From: Hydrogenovibrio sp. SC-1
GTDB taxonomy: Bacteria; Pseudomonadota; Gammaproteobacteria; Thiomicrospirales; Thiomicrospiraceae
Assembly (NCBI RefSeq): GCF_002848135.1
Contig: NZ_PKGB01000013.1
Span: forward strand, 1 to 64,000
Direction of reading: 5' to 3'
DNA length: 64,000 bases
In this document: piece after piece, positions 1-9,087 of the stretch
Numbering within the stretch: position 1 is the first letter of the stretch
Layout of the letters: each line of letters opens with the position of its first letter
The notes under the pieces: model-generated
The model's input: the letters and a program-made list of their open reading frames with translations, nothing else
The model's database searches: none
Told to the model about the DNA's origin: nothing
Program-made: the position numbers and the translations under genes

Positions 1-1473
1 TTGATCGCAATCCTGATGCATCGCTATTTAGTCACTCCATTGCGACGCTTGAGGCAGTTTGCTTATTATCATGACCGAATTCCCCCTAAACAGCGGTTAA
101 AAGAAATTGAATCCATTCGCTATTCAATGATGAATACCTTTAAGCGGTTGGATGATGAACAGAAGACTCTCTATCGGAATGCGCGCACGGATTCGCTGAG
201 TGGGCTTTCTAATCGTCAGGCTTTGCAGGAGTACTTAAAGCAAACGATTGCCGATTCTGAAAAAACCCATAGTCAATTTGCGTTTTTATTTTTAGATTTT
301 GACGATTTTAAAGCGGTGAACGATTCGCTTGGCCACGATATTGGCGATCAAGTGATTCGTGAAGCCTCAAGAGTATTGGTATCTGAAGTACGCAGCCACG
401 ACTTTATCGCACGAGTGGGGGGTGATGAGTTTGTTATTATTTTAAAACACTTTGAAACACTTGAAACGCTGGGTGCTGAAATTGATGAATTACAAAGAGG
501 GCTTAAGAACGCTGATTTGGCGGGTGAACTGAATATTCATATGAACAGTAGTATTGGCGTGTCCTTTTATCCGAAGGATGGCGATGATTATGTCTCATTA
601 ATGCAAAAAGCTGACATTGCCATGTTCCAAGCGAAACGTGAGGGGAAATCGCGTTATCACTTTTATTCTCATGAGCTTAATGAGCGCGTTCAGAAAAATA
701 TTTATTTAGATAAAGAAATGCGCCAGGCGGTGTTAAATGATGAATACAGCTTGTTTTATCAACCAAAAATTGATCTCAATACCAAACAGGTCATTGGTGC
801 TGAAGCTTTAATTCGTTGGATTCGGCCGGATGGCGAAATGATTTCTCCAGTCGAATTTATTCCATTGGCTGAGGAGAACGGTTTTATCGTTGAATTAGGT
901 CAATGGGTGTTGGAGACGGCGTTAAAACAATTGCAGCTGTGGCAAACGCAATGTCCGAATTTTGTGCTGTCCATTAATGTCGCGACCAAACAACTGTTGG
1001 AAGATAGTTTTTTAGAGAATTTTAAAGAACTGATGAGTCTCTACGAGATTAATCCGAGTAATGTCGACTTGGAAATTACAGAGTATTTGTTTTTAGAACA
1101 GAATGAGCGTAATACCGGGATTATTGACGAGCTTCGTCAGCTTGGGGTATCCATTTCGTTAGATGACTTTGGTACCGGCTTTTCGTCCTTGTCTTATCTT
1201 AAAAAATTCTATGTTGATCAGATTAAAATCGATAAAGCCTTTATTGATGATTATCAATCGGAAAGTGGGGCGATTTTTATTGAAACCATTATCCGTATGA
1301 GTGAGAGCCTAAAGAAAAATATCATTGCCGAAGGGGTTGAAACAGAGCATCAAGCAGATTATTTACGTCAGGCAGGCTGTCACTATGCGCAAGGATTTCT
1401 ATTTTCTAAACCCCTGCCCATTGATGCGTTTGAAGTCTATTGCCAGCAAAATAAGAGCACGTCATCGAGCTGA
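1..1473 (+). CDS. GGDEF-EAL cyclic-di-GMP signalling protein, 5' end cut by window edge
   Basis: This is a membrane-associated cyclic-di-GMP turnover protein whose beginning lies outside the window; the TTG at base 1 is not a real start. Visible residues 1-55 look like the end of a HAMP or membrane-proximal linker. The GGDEF domain follows, with GGDEF at residues 140-144 and an RxxD product-inhibition site (RSHD, 131-134) exactly five residues before it. The EAL domain starts near residue 240 with EAL at 268-270, DDFGTG at 388-393 and the later EGVE and QGF motifs. All key residues of both domains are present, so both activities are possible; family knowledge says one often dominates. The missing N-terminus presumably carries the sensor. 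It converges with the TonB receptor gene, and a CCAGGCCTGG palindrome lies six bases past its TGA. Confidence 0.93.
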   Translation: MIAILMHRYLVTPLRRLRQFAYYHDRIPPKQRLKEIESIRYSMMNTFKRLDDEQKTLYRNARTDSLSGLSNRQALQEYLKQTIADSEKTHSQFAFLFLDFDDFKAVNDSLGHDIGDQVIREASRVLVSEVRSHDFIARVGGDEFVIILKHFETLETLGAEIDELQRGLKNADLAGELNIHMNSSIGVSFYPKDGDDYVSLMQKADIAMFQAKREGKSRYHFYSHELNERVQKNIYLDKEMRQAVLNDEYSLFYQPKIDLNTKQVIGAEALIRWIRPDGEMISPVEFIPLAEENGFIVELGQWVLETALKQLQLWQTQCPNFVLSINVATKQLLEDSFLENFKELMSLYEINPSNVDLEITEYLFLEQNERNTGIIDELRQLGVSISLDDFGTGFSSLSYLKKFYVDQIKIDKAFIDDYQSESGAIFIETIIRMSESLKKNIIAEGVETEHQADYLRQAGCHYAQGFLFSKPLPIDAFEVYCQQNKSTSSS

Positions 1474-1478
1474 AAATA

Positions 1479-1490
1479 ACCAGGCCTGGT
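1479..1490. repeat. CCAGGCCTGG palindrome, copy 1
   Basis: The perfect 12-base palindrome ACCAGGCCTGGT lies in the 30-base gap between two convergent genes, six bases after the GGDEF-EAL stop codon. It is preceded by A-rich and followed by T-containing sequence, so it could help terminate in both directions. It belongs to a nine-member family in this window. Confidence 0.8.
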
Positions 1491-1503
1491 CCGTTTTAGC
1501 CGT

Positions 1504-3666
1504 TTAAAAGTTGCCGCGAATACTGAACGACGGTAAAAATGGCAGGCCGCTGACGGTATCTGGGTTGGCATAGTTGGCGTAATCTTCTTCATATTCATAA
1601 CCAATGGTATTGCCGTCTGCATAAAACGCGCTGGTAATATTGATCAGTTCAAATCGAACATCCAAATCCCAACCTTGGTATTGATAATTACGTTCCATTG
1701 ACAGGTCTAACCGTGTCTGAAAGGGCAAACGTTTGCCATTGGTTTTGCCATAGATTGGATTCCAATAACATCGGGCGCTATCCGGTGCTGACGCAGAACA
1801 GGTGGCTTGGGTATTGGGAATTGCAACATATTCACGCCCTATGACTTCGGTATACGGCTGACCCGATTGCACCTTTAAACTCAATCCCCAAGTCCAATTA
1901 GACCAGCTACCGCTAAAAGGCTGTGCCCATACCATATTTAACGTGTGGGGCTGGTCACCATCAAAAAGTCGATCCGCAGTGGGCGCATTACGGTCAGAGC
2001 GCGTTGATTCTAAGTAACTATAACTTAACCAACCATAAGCCCCATTTTGCCATTGTCGCTTGAGAAGAATATCTAATCCTTGCGCTTGGCCTTCACCTTC
2101 ATTGGCAAAGTTTTCTGGGCTGGGTCGTGACACCACCAGTTTGCGCATGGGCTTTTGATAAATTTCGACTTGTGACGACCAAGCGTTGCTCCACTGTGTT
2201 TTGATCCCTAAAATACGGTGCTCGGCTTGCGTCATGACCAAGTCAGGATTACCTAATGTCTTTGAAATTTCATTGCCTTGCGGGACTTGTGCATACTGCC
2301 CCCAGCTGGCGGTGAGGAGATTTTGTGTGTTTAGGTCATATTCGAGCGTTATACGTGGTGACAGTTGTTGGTATGGATTGCGACCATAGTCATATTGGCT
2401 CATTCGCAAGCCAAATTTTCCATACAGTCGATCCGTAATCGGGCGATTTAAGTTAATGTAACCGGCAAGCTGTTCGCCATCAAAGGTTTGGCCAATATCT
2501 TGTGCAGCGCTTTCGGTCAGCGAGCAGTCAGGCTGTCCTTCTCGGCATGGATTGGTGATGTAGCCAGTGAGGTTAAAGCGGTATTGATAATAATCGACGC
2601 CCATTTGCCAGAGATTCATACCTTCTGTCAGTTGCCACTTGGGAAGAATGAAACGAGTATCTCCTTGCTGTTTGAATTGATAAGGCGCCCCAGGGTTCGG
2701 GTCGGAAGCTTGTTGAGTGCCAATTTGAAAGCGATTAAAGGTGTTCAGCTGTCCAACTCGAAGCGTCTGCTGTAGCGACGCCGTCAGTCGCTGAGTCCAG
2801 TTAAGTCCATAGGTTTGGAAAGCCGTATCACTGGCAAGTTCTCCTGCCAAAGCAGGATCTTTATTGACATCCTTCGGGTCGGTTAAATTGATTTTTAGCG
2901 CATCATTGGCACTGAACATCGACAATTCAAGATGGCCGGCATTGAGTTCATAGCGGTACTTGGCTTGTAAATCCCAGAACTGTGGGAATTGGGTGTAGGT
3001 GTTGTCAGAATTGCCTAGCTTGCCGGTTGTGGGCAGTAGTAAATCAATGTAGCTGCGGCGAACGGCGAAGTAACCAGAACTGTTTTCCGACATCGGGCCT
3101 TCAATGCGTGCCGAGGAATCATAAAAACCAACCTGATAGCTCTGGCTCAGTTTCTCTTGGTTGGGCGCACGCGTACGCACGTCCACCACGCCACCCAAGC
3201 GGTCACCATATTCCACACCAAAACCACCAAGATAGGTTTTGAAGTTGTCAATGAGGTCTGGATTTAAGATGGAATAGAATCCGCCAACATGATAGATATA
3301 ACCAACAGGTAGACCGTCAATCCAGGTGAGATTTTCATTGGCATTGGAACCGCGAACAAAGAAACCAGAACTGCGCCCCTTGCCGCCACTGGCAGTGACC
3401 ACGCCCGGTAAAGTTTTAACAGCACCCAATGGATCGCCTTGAGTGCCAGCCACCCCTTTAAGCTCGGTAATATTGAGTTGTATTTGAGAGGCTTCGGTAT
3501 CAAGCGTTGAAGTTGAAGGGGTAATTTTCGGCGCTTGATTGGTCGACTCACCGCTCATGACCTGATCGCTGACCGTAATAGGAGCCAGCTCGGTGGCTTC
3601 CGCAAATAGGATTGAGGGCATTAAGAGTGCGCAAGCGACACAGAATAAATGGATGTTTTTTTGCAT
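1504..3666 (-). CDS. TonB-dependent outer-membrane receptor
   Basis: This is an outer-membrane active transporter (substrate unknown) energised by TonB-ExbBD. The reading frame can be extended upstream to 3705, but AAGGA followed six bases later by the ATG at 3666 supports a 720-residue product. A signal peptide of about 22 residues ends near LFA-EA. A TonB-box-like stretch, ELAPITVS, follows. The plug domain covers roughly residues 60-190, with LPGVV, a RGS segment and an EYGDRLGGVVDVRTR stretch typical of the family. The rest is a beta barrel ending in a terminal phenylalanine (IRGNF), the usual assembly signal. No siderophore- or vitamin-specific partner is adjacent; the next gene upstream on the same strand is a thioredoxin-like protein. 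Confidence in the family is high, in the substrate nil. Confidence 0.93.
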   Translation of the reverse strand: MQKNIHLFCVACALLMPSILFAEATELAPITVSDQVMSGESTNQAPKITPSTSTLDTEASQIQLNITELKGVAGTQGDPLGAVKTLPGVVTASGGKGRSSGFFVRGSNANENLTWIDGLPVGYIYHVGGFYSILNPDLIDNFKTYLGGFGVEYGDRLGGVVDVRTRAPNQEKLSQSYQVGFYDSSARIEGPMSENSSGYFAVRRSYIDLLLPTTGKLGNSDNTYTQFPQFWDLQAKYRYELNAGHLELSMFSANDALKINLTDPKDVNKDPALAGELASDTAFQTYGLNWTQRLTASLQQTLRVGQLNTFNRFQIGTQQASDPNPGAPYQFKQQGDTRFILPKWQLTEGMNLWQMGVDYYQYRFNLTGYITNPCREGQPDCSLTESAAQDIGQTFDGEQLAGYINLNRPITDRLYGKFGLRMSQYDYGRNPYQQLSPRITLEYDLNTQNLLTASWGQYAQVPQGNEISKTLGNPDLVMTQAEHRILGIKTQWSNAWSSQVEIYQKPMRKLVVSRPSPENFANEGEGQAQGLDILLKRQWQNGAYGWLSYSYLESTRSDRNAPTADRLFDGDQPHTLNMVWAQPFSGSWSNWTWGLSLKVQSGQPYTEVIGREYVAIPNTQATCSASAPDSARCYWNPIYGKTNGKRLPFQTRLDLSMERNYQYQGWDLDVRFELINITSAFYADGNTIGYEYEEDYANYANPDTVSGLPFLPSFSIRGNF

Positions 3667-3696
3667 TTTCATTCCTTGTTTAATACCGGTGCAAAT

Positions 3697-3702
3697 ATTA
3701 TA
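3697..3702 (-). promoter_or_regulatory. Candidate -10 box for the TonB receptor gene
   Basis: Read on the minus strand this is a perfect TATAAT, about 30 bases upstream of the chosen ATG. No convincing -35 box is seen at the right distance, so the promoter may be activator-dependent. A start site just downstream of it would leave the longer reading frame (ATG at 3705) untranslated, which supports the shorter protein. Confidence 0.35.
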
Positions 3703-3732
3703 CATAATCGTTGCACTTGCCGCTAAAGGTCC

Positions 3733-3742
3733 CCAGGCCTGG
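3733..3742. repeat. CCAGGCCTGG palindrome, copy 2
   Basis: The ten-base core lies between the end of the thioredoxin-like gene (stop at 3757) and the TonB receptor start. Read on the minus strand it is TTTTGACCAGGCCTGGGG, starting about a dozen bases past the thioredoxin-like stop codon. Confidence 0.75.
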
Positions 3743-3756
3743 TCAAAAGAACGCTG

Positions 3757-4314
3757 TCATTCTTTCCATTTAATGGAGCAGCCGATTGAGGGAATTTGCT
3801 CGGTTGGGCCTTTTCCTGTTAGGGCAACTTGCTTCATGGCTTCGAGCAGGTCTCGACGCACGCTTTCGGGCGCGGTTTCTTTGTTAGACGCATCGAGTCG
3901 ACCTCGATATTGCAGTGCTAAATCAGCATTGTAACCAAAAAAGTCGGGGGTACAAACCGCGCCATAGGCCTTGGCAACCTGCTGCGTTTCGTCTAAGACA
4001 TAAGGGAACGGAAAGTCGAATTGATCAGAAACCACTTTCATTTGTTCAAATGAATCTTCAGCATACTCGGTGGGATCATTCGACATAATAGCAATGCTAT
4101 GGATGCCAAATTCGTTTTGTAAAATTCGTGCATCCTTGGCCAGGCGAGGTTGTATGGCTTTGACATAAGGGCAGTGATTACAAATAAACATAATCAGCAA
4201 GCCGTTAGGCCCTTTGGCCTTCTCTAGCGTCCAGTTCTGTCCATCAACGCCCGGTAGATCGAAGTCGATAGCGGCTTGATTAAATTCACAAATAGGGGTG
4301 GTTAAACTGACCAT
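3757..4314 (-). CDS. Thioredoxin-like redoxin family protein
   Basis: This 185-residue protein has the thioredoxin fold of the AhpC/TSA-redoxin group. It carries a CNHC motif (C45, C48) in the context FICNHCPYV and a conserved VCTPDFF segment containing the cis-proline. A late PSIGCSIKW motif is typical of this redoxin subgroup. There is no signal peptide, so it should act in the cytoplasm as a thiol-disulfide oxidoreductase or peroxidase; the substrate cannot be read from sequence. A good Shine-Dalgarno (AGGAGA, six bases before ATG) fixes the start. It lies 21 bases downstream of the antiporter gene on the same strand, so the two may be cotranscribed. Confidence 0.88.
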   Translation of the reverse strand: MVSLTTPICEFNQAAIDFDLPGVDGQNWTLEKAKGPNGLLIMFICNHCPYVKAIQPRLAKDARILQNEFGIHSIAIMSNDPTEYAEDSFEQMKVVSDQFDFPFPYVLDETQQVAKAYGAVCTPDFFGYNADLALQYRGRLDASNKETAPESVRRDLLEAMKQVALTGKGPTEQIPSIGCSIKWKE

Positions 4315-4335
4315 AGTCTTCTCCTAATCGTTTTC

Positions 4336-6009
4336 TTAAACTTCAATGGCAATGGCTTTATCCGTTTTAAAGCCGGCCTCTAATTTTTCGTACAGTAATT
4401 CAAGGTTGTCGCCTGGGGTATATTCGGCAATGCTGACTTGTTTACTCTCAAGCCGTTTTCGCAACTTTTGGGCAATAATCATGGCACTATCGATATCGGA
4501 ATGAGTGGCAAGAATGCAAAACCGTTGTTGGTTTAAGCGGCCAAAATAGTCCGATTTGCGTAGCATGGGTAAAATGATCTGCCCCGTTAAGTCGGCTTTA
4601 TCGCTTTCAAATGCCAGCAGGGCAAAAGGGGCGTGATAGCGTTGTGAACGTGCCATTTCCTTTTCAATGAGCTCTTCAAACACCAAAGCGTTATAGGCTT
4701 GTGATTGGGCATCTTTTTGCAGTAATTTTTTTAGTTGCTGTTTGGCTTCTTCGCCCGATAAGGTATTGTGGTCATCGGCTTTGTCCAGCGCAAAGGCTTC
4801 ATTATTCAGTCGCAAAAACAGGACGAGGAGAGCCGTGTTAACAAACATGGATAGGATGACAACACCGACCACGATTGACATAAAGGCTTCTTTGTAACTG
4901 AAATTATCGGGTAGGGCAAACACCATAATAATGGCCAAGCCGCCTTTCATACCCGCAAAAGTGAGTACGCCTGCCCAGCGAAAAGGGTGTATTTTCCACC
5001 AAATAAGGGGGGTCACGACAAGGAATCGAATCAGAGTGGTGAGTGCGAATACCACTAAGATAGGTAGGTGGTATTGCCAGAGCAGGTTTAAATCGACCAC
5101 ATTGGCAATGGCAATAAAGATGACGCCATTGGCAAACAGCCCTAGATAATGGGCTTCTTTGCGATAGGCTCGAAAGTTGCCATCCGAAGTACTTTCAGTG
5201 TTTAAAAATTGGGTGAGTACCGAGGTGTTGATTTTCTTGTACTGGCCTTCTTTATCAAATAAATATTTGAACAATAAAATGGTGACGACCACGCCTAACA
5301 TTCCAGAGACTTGCAGGTGTTCACCCACAATAAAAGCCAGACTGGCCATAATATACAGCGTGAGAAACTGTTCAACATTATCGGTAAAAAATTTAAACGC
5401 ATAATAGCCTAACATGCCTGCGGTTAAACCAATTAAAATCGATTCAATAAATAGCTTGCCTAGAACAAGGTGTAAACTTGAGGTTTGCAATGTTTGCCCT
5501 TCGATAAGGGGGAGCGCAATAAAGAAGAAAATAATCATTGCGGTGATGTCGTTAAACAGACTTTCGCCTTCGGCATAGAGTTTGAGTTTTTCAGGCAATT
5601 TAAATTTTGCAAAAATAGCCGAAACGGACACCACATCCGTTGCCATCAATGGCGTGAAGAGTGCCAATAACATACCCATAGTGAATTGCTGCTCTGGGGT
5701 GAGCAGCAGGGTTGCTATGATGGCTAGAGCAATCGAAATTAATACCGCGAAAACCGAGAGGTAAATGATTGCCGACAGGTTGTGTCTGAGTTCTGAGCGT
5801 GAAACGCCGAGTACATCCGGAATCAAGATAATCGGGAGCATTAAGTAGACGATATCGGGAAAGTGTTCGCCAAATGCGGATAGGTCAAACACCATATTGG
5901 CTAAGTAAGCAGAGACAATGGCGGTTAGCGCAAAGGGGATTTTAAAGCTTTGTTCAAAAAAACGTGATAGTAATACCACGAGTAAAATAAGGGTAAACAG
6001 TAATAGCAT
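4336..6009 (-). CDS. CPA1-type Na+/H+ antiporter with C-terminal degenerate GGDEF domain
   Basis: Residues 1-400 are a polytopic membrane domain of the cation:proton antiporter family. It shows the TPLMATD segment (T124-D125), the EGESLFND signature (147-154) and a GMKGG motif near 353-357, so monovalent cation/proton exchange in the inner membrane is expected. Residues about 410-450 form a charged linker. Residues about 455-557 resemble a GGDEF domain: RYHAPFALLAFESD matches the start of the fold, and RKSDYFGRL precedes NQQRF exactly where GGDEF would be (493-497). The catalytic signature is therefore lost and the domain should be a non-catalytic regulatory or binding module. The gene lies between two genuine cyclic-di-GMP genes. 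The Shine-Dalgarno is weak. Confidence 0.87.
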   Translation of the reverse strand: MLLLFTLILLVVLLSRFFEQSFKIPFALTAIVSAYLANMVFDLSAFGEHFPDIVYLMLPIILIPDVLGVSRSELRHNLSAIIYLSVFAVLISIALAIIATLLLTPEQQFTMGMLLALFTPLMATDVVSVSAIFAKFKLPEKLKLYAEGESLFNDITAMIIFFFIALPLIEGQTLQTSSLHLVLGKLFIESILIGLTAGMLGYYAFKFFTDNVEQFLTLYIMASLAFIVGEHLQVSGMLGVVVTILLFKYLFDKEGQYKKINTSVLTQFLNTESTSDGNFRAYRKEAHYLGLFANGVIFIAIANVVDLNLLWQYHLPILVVFALTTLIRFLVVTPLIWWKIHPFRWAGVLTFAGMKGGLAIIMVFALPDNFSYKEAFMSIVVGVVILSMFVNTALLVLFLRLNNEAFALDKADDHNTLSGEEAKQQLKKLLQKDAQSQAYNALVFEELIEKEMARSQRYHAPFALLAFESDKADLTGQIILPMLRKSDYFGRLNQQRFCILATHSDIDSAMIIAQKLRKRLESKQVSIAEYTPGDNLELLYEKLEAGFKTDKAIAIEV

Positions 6010-6059
6010 AGTTCATCCAGTTCAAAAAGAGCCAGTCAATCCCTTTTTACTTTGTTGCA

Positions 6060-8867
6060 TTAGATCCAAGATGCATGTGGGCGCCATGTTTTCAACCAAG
6101 CTTCAATTTCATCCGCTGGCATGGGGCGGGCGATGCCGTAACCTTGTCCTAATAAGCAGCCCAACTTTAACAGACGCTCACCATGCAAAATGGTTTCAAC
6201 TCCCTCGGCAATGGTATTGCGGCCAAAGGCATTTGATAATCCGAGTACGCCTTGAATAATCGCCAGATCTTCTGGGTCTTCTAGCATATCTCGTACGAAC
6301 CCTTGATCAATTTTAATCAAATTGGCTGGTAGACGTTTCAAATAAATCAGTGAAGAATACCCTGTACCAAAGTCATCTAATGCAAAGCCAATCCCTAATT
6401 CATGGCAAGATTCAATGACATTGGAGACGTGGGTTAAGTTGTCAAGAGCACTACTTTCCAATACTTCCAATTCCAGGTCGCCATGACTAATATTCGGATG
6501 GCTTTCTAGCAAAGTTTTTAGGTGGCTGACGAAGTTTGGGGATTCGAGATGAAGTGCATCAATATTGACACTAATTGGCAGGTGAATATCGATCGACTTC
6601 CAGTGCTCAATTTGTTGCATGGCGGTTTTGATGACCCAGTTTCCAAGGTTAATAGACAATTCATGTCCCGCAATGATGGGTAAGAAATCGATGGGTGATA
6701 GAAGACCTTGTTGCGGGTGCTGCCAGCGAATGAGTGCTTCAACGCCAATGACCTCACCTGACTTCATATTGACTTTAGGTTGATAATAAAGGACAAATTC
6801 ATCGTTTGACAAGGCGCTACTGATGCTGGTGATATCGGCATTGTAGTTGCGTAGCAATCGATCCTTTTGGGTGTCAAATAAGTGAAAACAATTCTTGCCT
6901 GCCAGTTTGGCTTGGTACATGGCTTGGTCTGCCTGACGTAGCAGTTGGTCGGCATCGATTTCTTCAACTTGTGGGTAGTAGGTGGCGCCTAAGCTGGCCG
7001 ACACTCTTAAAACATGTTCTCCATCAATAACGGGCTTGTATGCCGCTTGCAGTAAACGTTCAAAAATCATTTCGCTCACTTGTGGCGTTTGCACATCCAC
7101 CAAAACGGCCACAAATTCATCACCACCTAACCGAGCAAGGGTATCCCCTTCCCGTAAAGCATGTTTCATGCGTTGAGCTATTTTGGTCAGCAGGCGGTCT
7201 CCAACTTCATGTCCATATTCGTCGTTGACTTCTTTAAATCCGTCTAAATCCAAGTAAACCACGGCCAATTGTGAATCGCGTCTGAGTGCTTGGTTCATGG
7301 CTAGGTGAAGACGATCGGCGAGTAACACTCGGTTAGGTAGATTGGTGAGGGCATCAAAATGAGCAAGATACTGTAGTTGTTGGTAATGTTCTTTGCGTTC
7401 AGTAATATCTTGAACGGTGCCGAGCGCACGGAGTAAATTCCCGCTATGATCAAAGCTGAATTCGCAGTTTTCTTGTAACCAACGAATTTTGCCATTGACG
7501 AGAATGCGGTGCTCAACTTCGTAAAGTGTTCGTTTGCGAACCGCTTTATCCCAGGTGGATTGAACCAAGTCACGGTCATCTGGGTGGATGAGTTCAAAAA
7601 ATGCGTCTAGATCAATAGGCGAACCAGGCTCCATTCCAAAGATTCGGTAGGTTTCATTTGACCAGCACAAAAGATTATCGGCGACTTCCAATGTCCAGCT
7701 ACCAATTTGACCAACACTTTGCGCTTTTTCAAGTAGCATTTGACTTTCCGCTAGGTGCTGTTCGTCTTCCCAGTGCTGGGTAATGTCATGTGCAACGCCA
7801 AGGATGCCATAGATTTCACCCTCAGTATCTAAAAGGGTCGTTTGGGTAATGGAGAGGAGAACCTCATGTTCGCTGTCCGCAGAAGGCAACCAAGTTTCTC
7901 GTTTAATCGGTCTTTTTGCACTGAGTGCAATTTTGTCGTATTTATTTAGCGCATCCGCAACGGTTGTCGGTAAAAGTTCATCATTGGTTTTTCCGGCAAT
8001 GTCAGCTTCAGCCAGACCAATAAATGCCTCAAAGGCAGGGTTGCATGACTGAAAGTGGCCGCTAGCATCTTTAAACCAGATCAAGTCGGCAATACTATTT
8101 AAGAGTGTTCTAAAGTGATTCTTTTCGGTTGCCAATGCTTGTTGGGTATTGATGTGATCGGTAATGATATAGGCAATGCCAAAGAGTCCAGTTAAGTGAC
8201 CTTCTGAATCGGTAATGGGGTATTTGCGACTATCGAGCGAAAGCGTTTCGTGTTCAAAGTCAAAATGATGTAATTCTTGAGCAACTGTCTTCCCTGTGAA
8301 AACCGCCTGTTCTTGTAGGTACTCTTTGTCTGCGATGGCTTCAGGAAAAAGGTCATAGCTCGTTAGGCCCGCTATCTCGGGCCAATGGATGTCATTTGCG
8401 GTCATTGACGCTAAGTTTTCACTTGCCGCTATATAAACATGGTTGGTGTCTTTGAAACAGACCAGTTCACAGGCGGCATTGTTCATCATCGCTTGAAACG
8501 CTTGATGCTGGCAAAGGCTTTCATCAGCTTTGAATAGACTTTTAACGGTTTGTAATTTGAGTAATCGCTTGTCGTTATCTGAGTCTTTGCTTGGGTGTAA
8601 TCGCGCTTTAAATATTTCGATGCGCTGGGTTTTCGCATGACGCAGGCGTAGATGAAAAGTATTGTCCTTCGCTGACACATTTTGTACTAATTCCGTTATC
8701 AAGGGAATATCATCAACATGCACTAAAGGTGTGATGCCTTCAGCGAGTTCTGTCAATGCCGCTTCGCTATACCCTAACAAGGCCTGGCAGTCGCCAGTTA
8801 CGTCAAGAACGGATAGTGTTGGGCTGAGAAAAATGCCGAGCGTGCAACGGTTTTTATGAGACGTCAT
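6060..8867 (-). CDS. PAS-PAS-PAS-GGDEF-EAL sensor and cyclic-di-GMP enzyme
   Basis: This 935-residue protein has no obvious membrane segment and should be a soluble sensor. Residues 1-110 are a divergent PAS-like region. Recognisable PAS domains span about 120-237, 245-365 and 380-490, the last with the W-E-x-H-R and GxVQDIT features of the PAS_3 type. The GGDEF domain follows (GGDEF at 581-585, with an RxxD inhibition site REGD at 572-575). The EAL domain has EAL at 710-712, DDFGTG at 831-836, then EGVE and a GQGYG motif. Both catalytic sets look intact. The gene diverges from the lipoprotein gene across a 220-base region containing a perfect palindrome. Its signal is unknown; PAS domains of this kind commonly sense redox state, oxygen or small ligands. 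Confidence 0.95.
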   Translation of the reverse strand: MTSHKNRCTLGIFLSPTLSVLDVTGDCQALLGYSEAALTELAEGITPLVHVDDIPLITELVQNVSAKDNTFHLRLRHAKTQRIEIFKARLHPSKDSDNDKRLLKLQTVKSLFKADESLCQHQAFQAMMNNAACELVCFKDTNHVYIAASENLASMTANDIHWPEIAGLTSYDLFPEAIADKEYLQEQAVFTGKTVAQELHHFDFEHETLSLDSRKYPITDSEGHLTGLFGIAYIITDHINTQQALATEKNHFRTLLNSIADLIWFKDASGHFQSCNPAFEAFIGLAEADIAGKTNDELLPTTVADALNKYDKIALSAKRPIKRETWLPSADSEHEVLLSITQTTLLDTEGEIYGILGVAHDITQHWEDEQHLAESQMLLEKAQSVGQIGSWTLEVADNLLCWSNETYRIFGMEPGSPIDLDAFFELIHPDDRDLVQSTWDKAVRKRTLYEVEHRILVNGKIRWLQENCEFSFDHSGNLLRALGTVQDITERKEHYQQLQYLAHFDALTNLPNRVLLADRLHLAMNQALRRDSQLAVVYLDLDGFKEVNDEYGHEVGDRLLTKIAQRMKHALREGDTLARLGGDEFVAVLVDVQTPQVSEMIFERLLQAAYKPVIDGEHVLRVSASLGATYYPQVEEIDADQLLRQADQAMYQAKLAGKNCFHLFDTQKDRLLRNYNADITSISSALSNDEFVLYYQPKVNMKSGEVIGVEALIRWQHPQQGLLSPIDFLPIIAGHELSINLGNWVIKTAMQQIEHWKSIDIHLPISVNIDALHLESPNFVSHLKTLLESHPNISHGDLELEVLESSALDNLTHVSNVIESCHELGIGFALDDFGTGYSSLIYLKRLPANLIKIDQGFVRDMLEDPEDLAIIQGVLGLSNAFGRNTIAEGVETILHGERLLKLGCLLGQGYGIARPMPADEIEAWLKTWRPHASWI

Positions 8868-8939
8868 AGGTCTAATCTTATTGTTTTTTGATAGGCTCTA
8901 TCATACTGAAATTTTGTTCGCTATGACTAAAAAAGTACC

Positions 8940-8958
8940 AATTTCTCGGCGAGAAATT
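8940..8958. promoter_or_regulatory. Perfect inverted repeat in divergent intergenic region
   Basis: AATTTCTCG, one central G, then CGAGAAATT form a perfect 9-1-9 palindrome in the 220 bases between the divergent PAS-GGDEF-EAL gene and the lipoprotein gene. It lacks a loop and a T-tract, so it looks more like a dimeric regulator site than a terminator. The binding protein is unknown. Confidence 0.45.
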
Positions 8959-9087
8959 AGGGGAATGGCGCGGGAATTTGTGATTAAGTGAGTAATGTCA
9001 TTTTTTTGTCATTTTTACTTCATTTAGGTGTTACTTAAACCCTCTAATATGACTGTGTTGTCATTTAGTGTAAAAAGAGAAAATACT

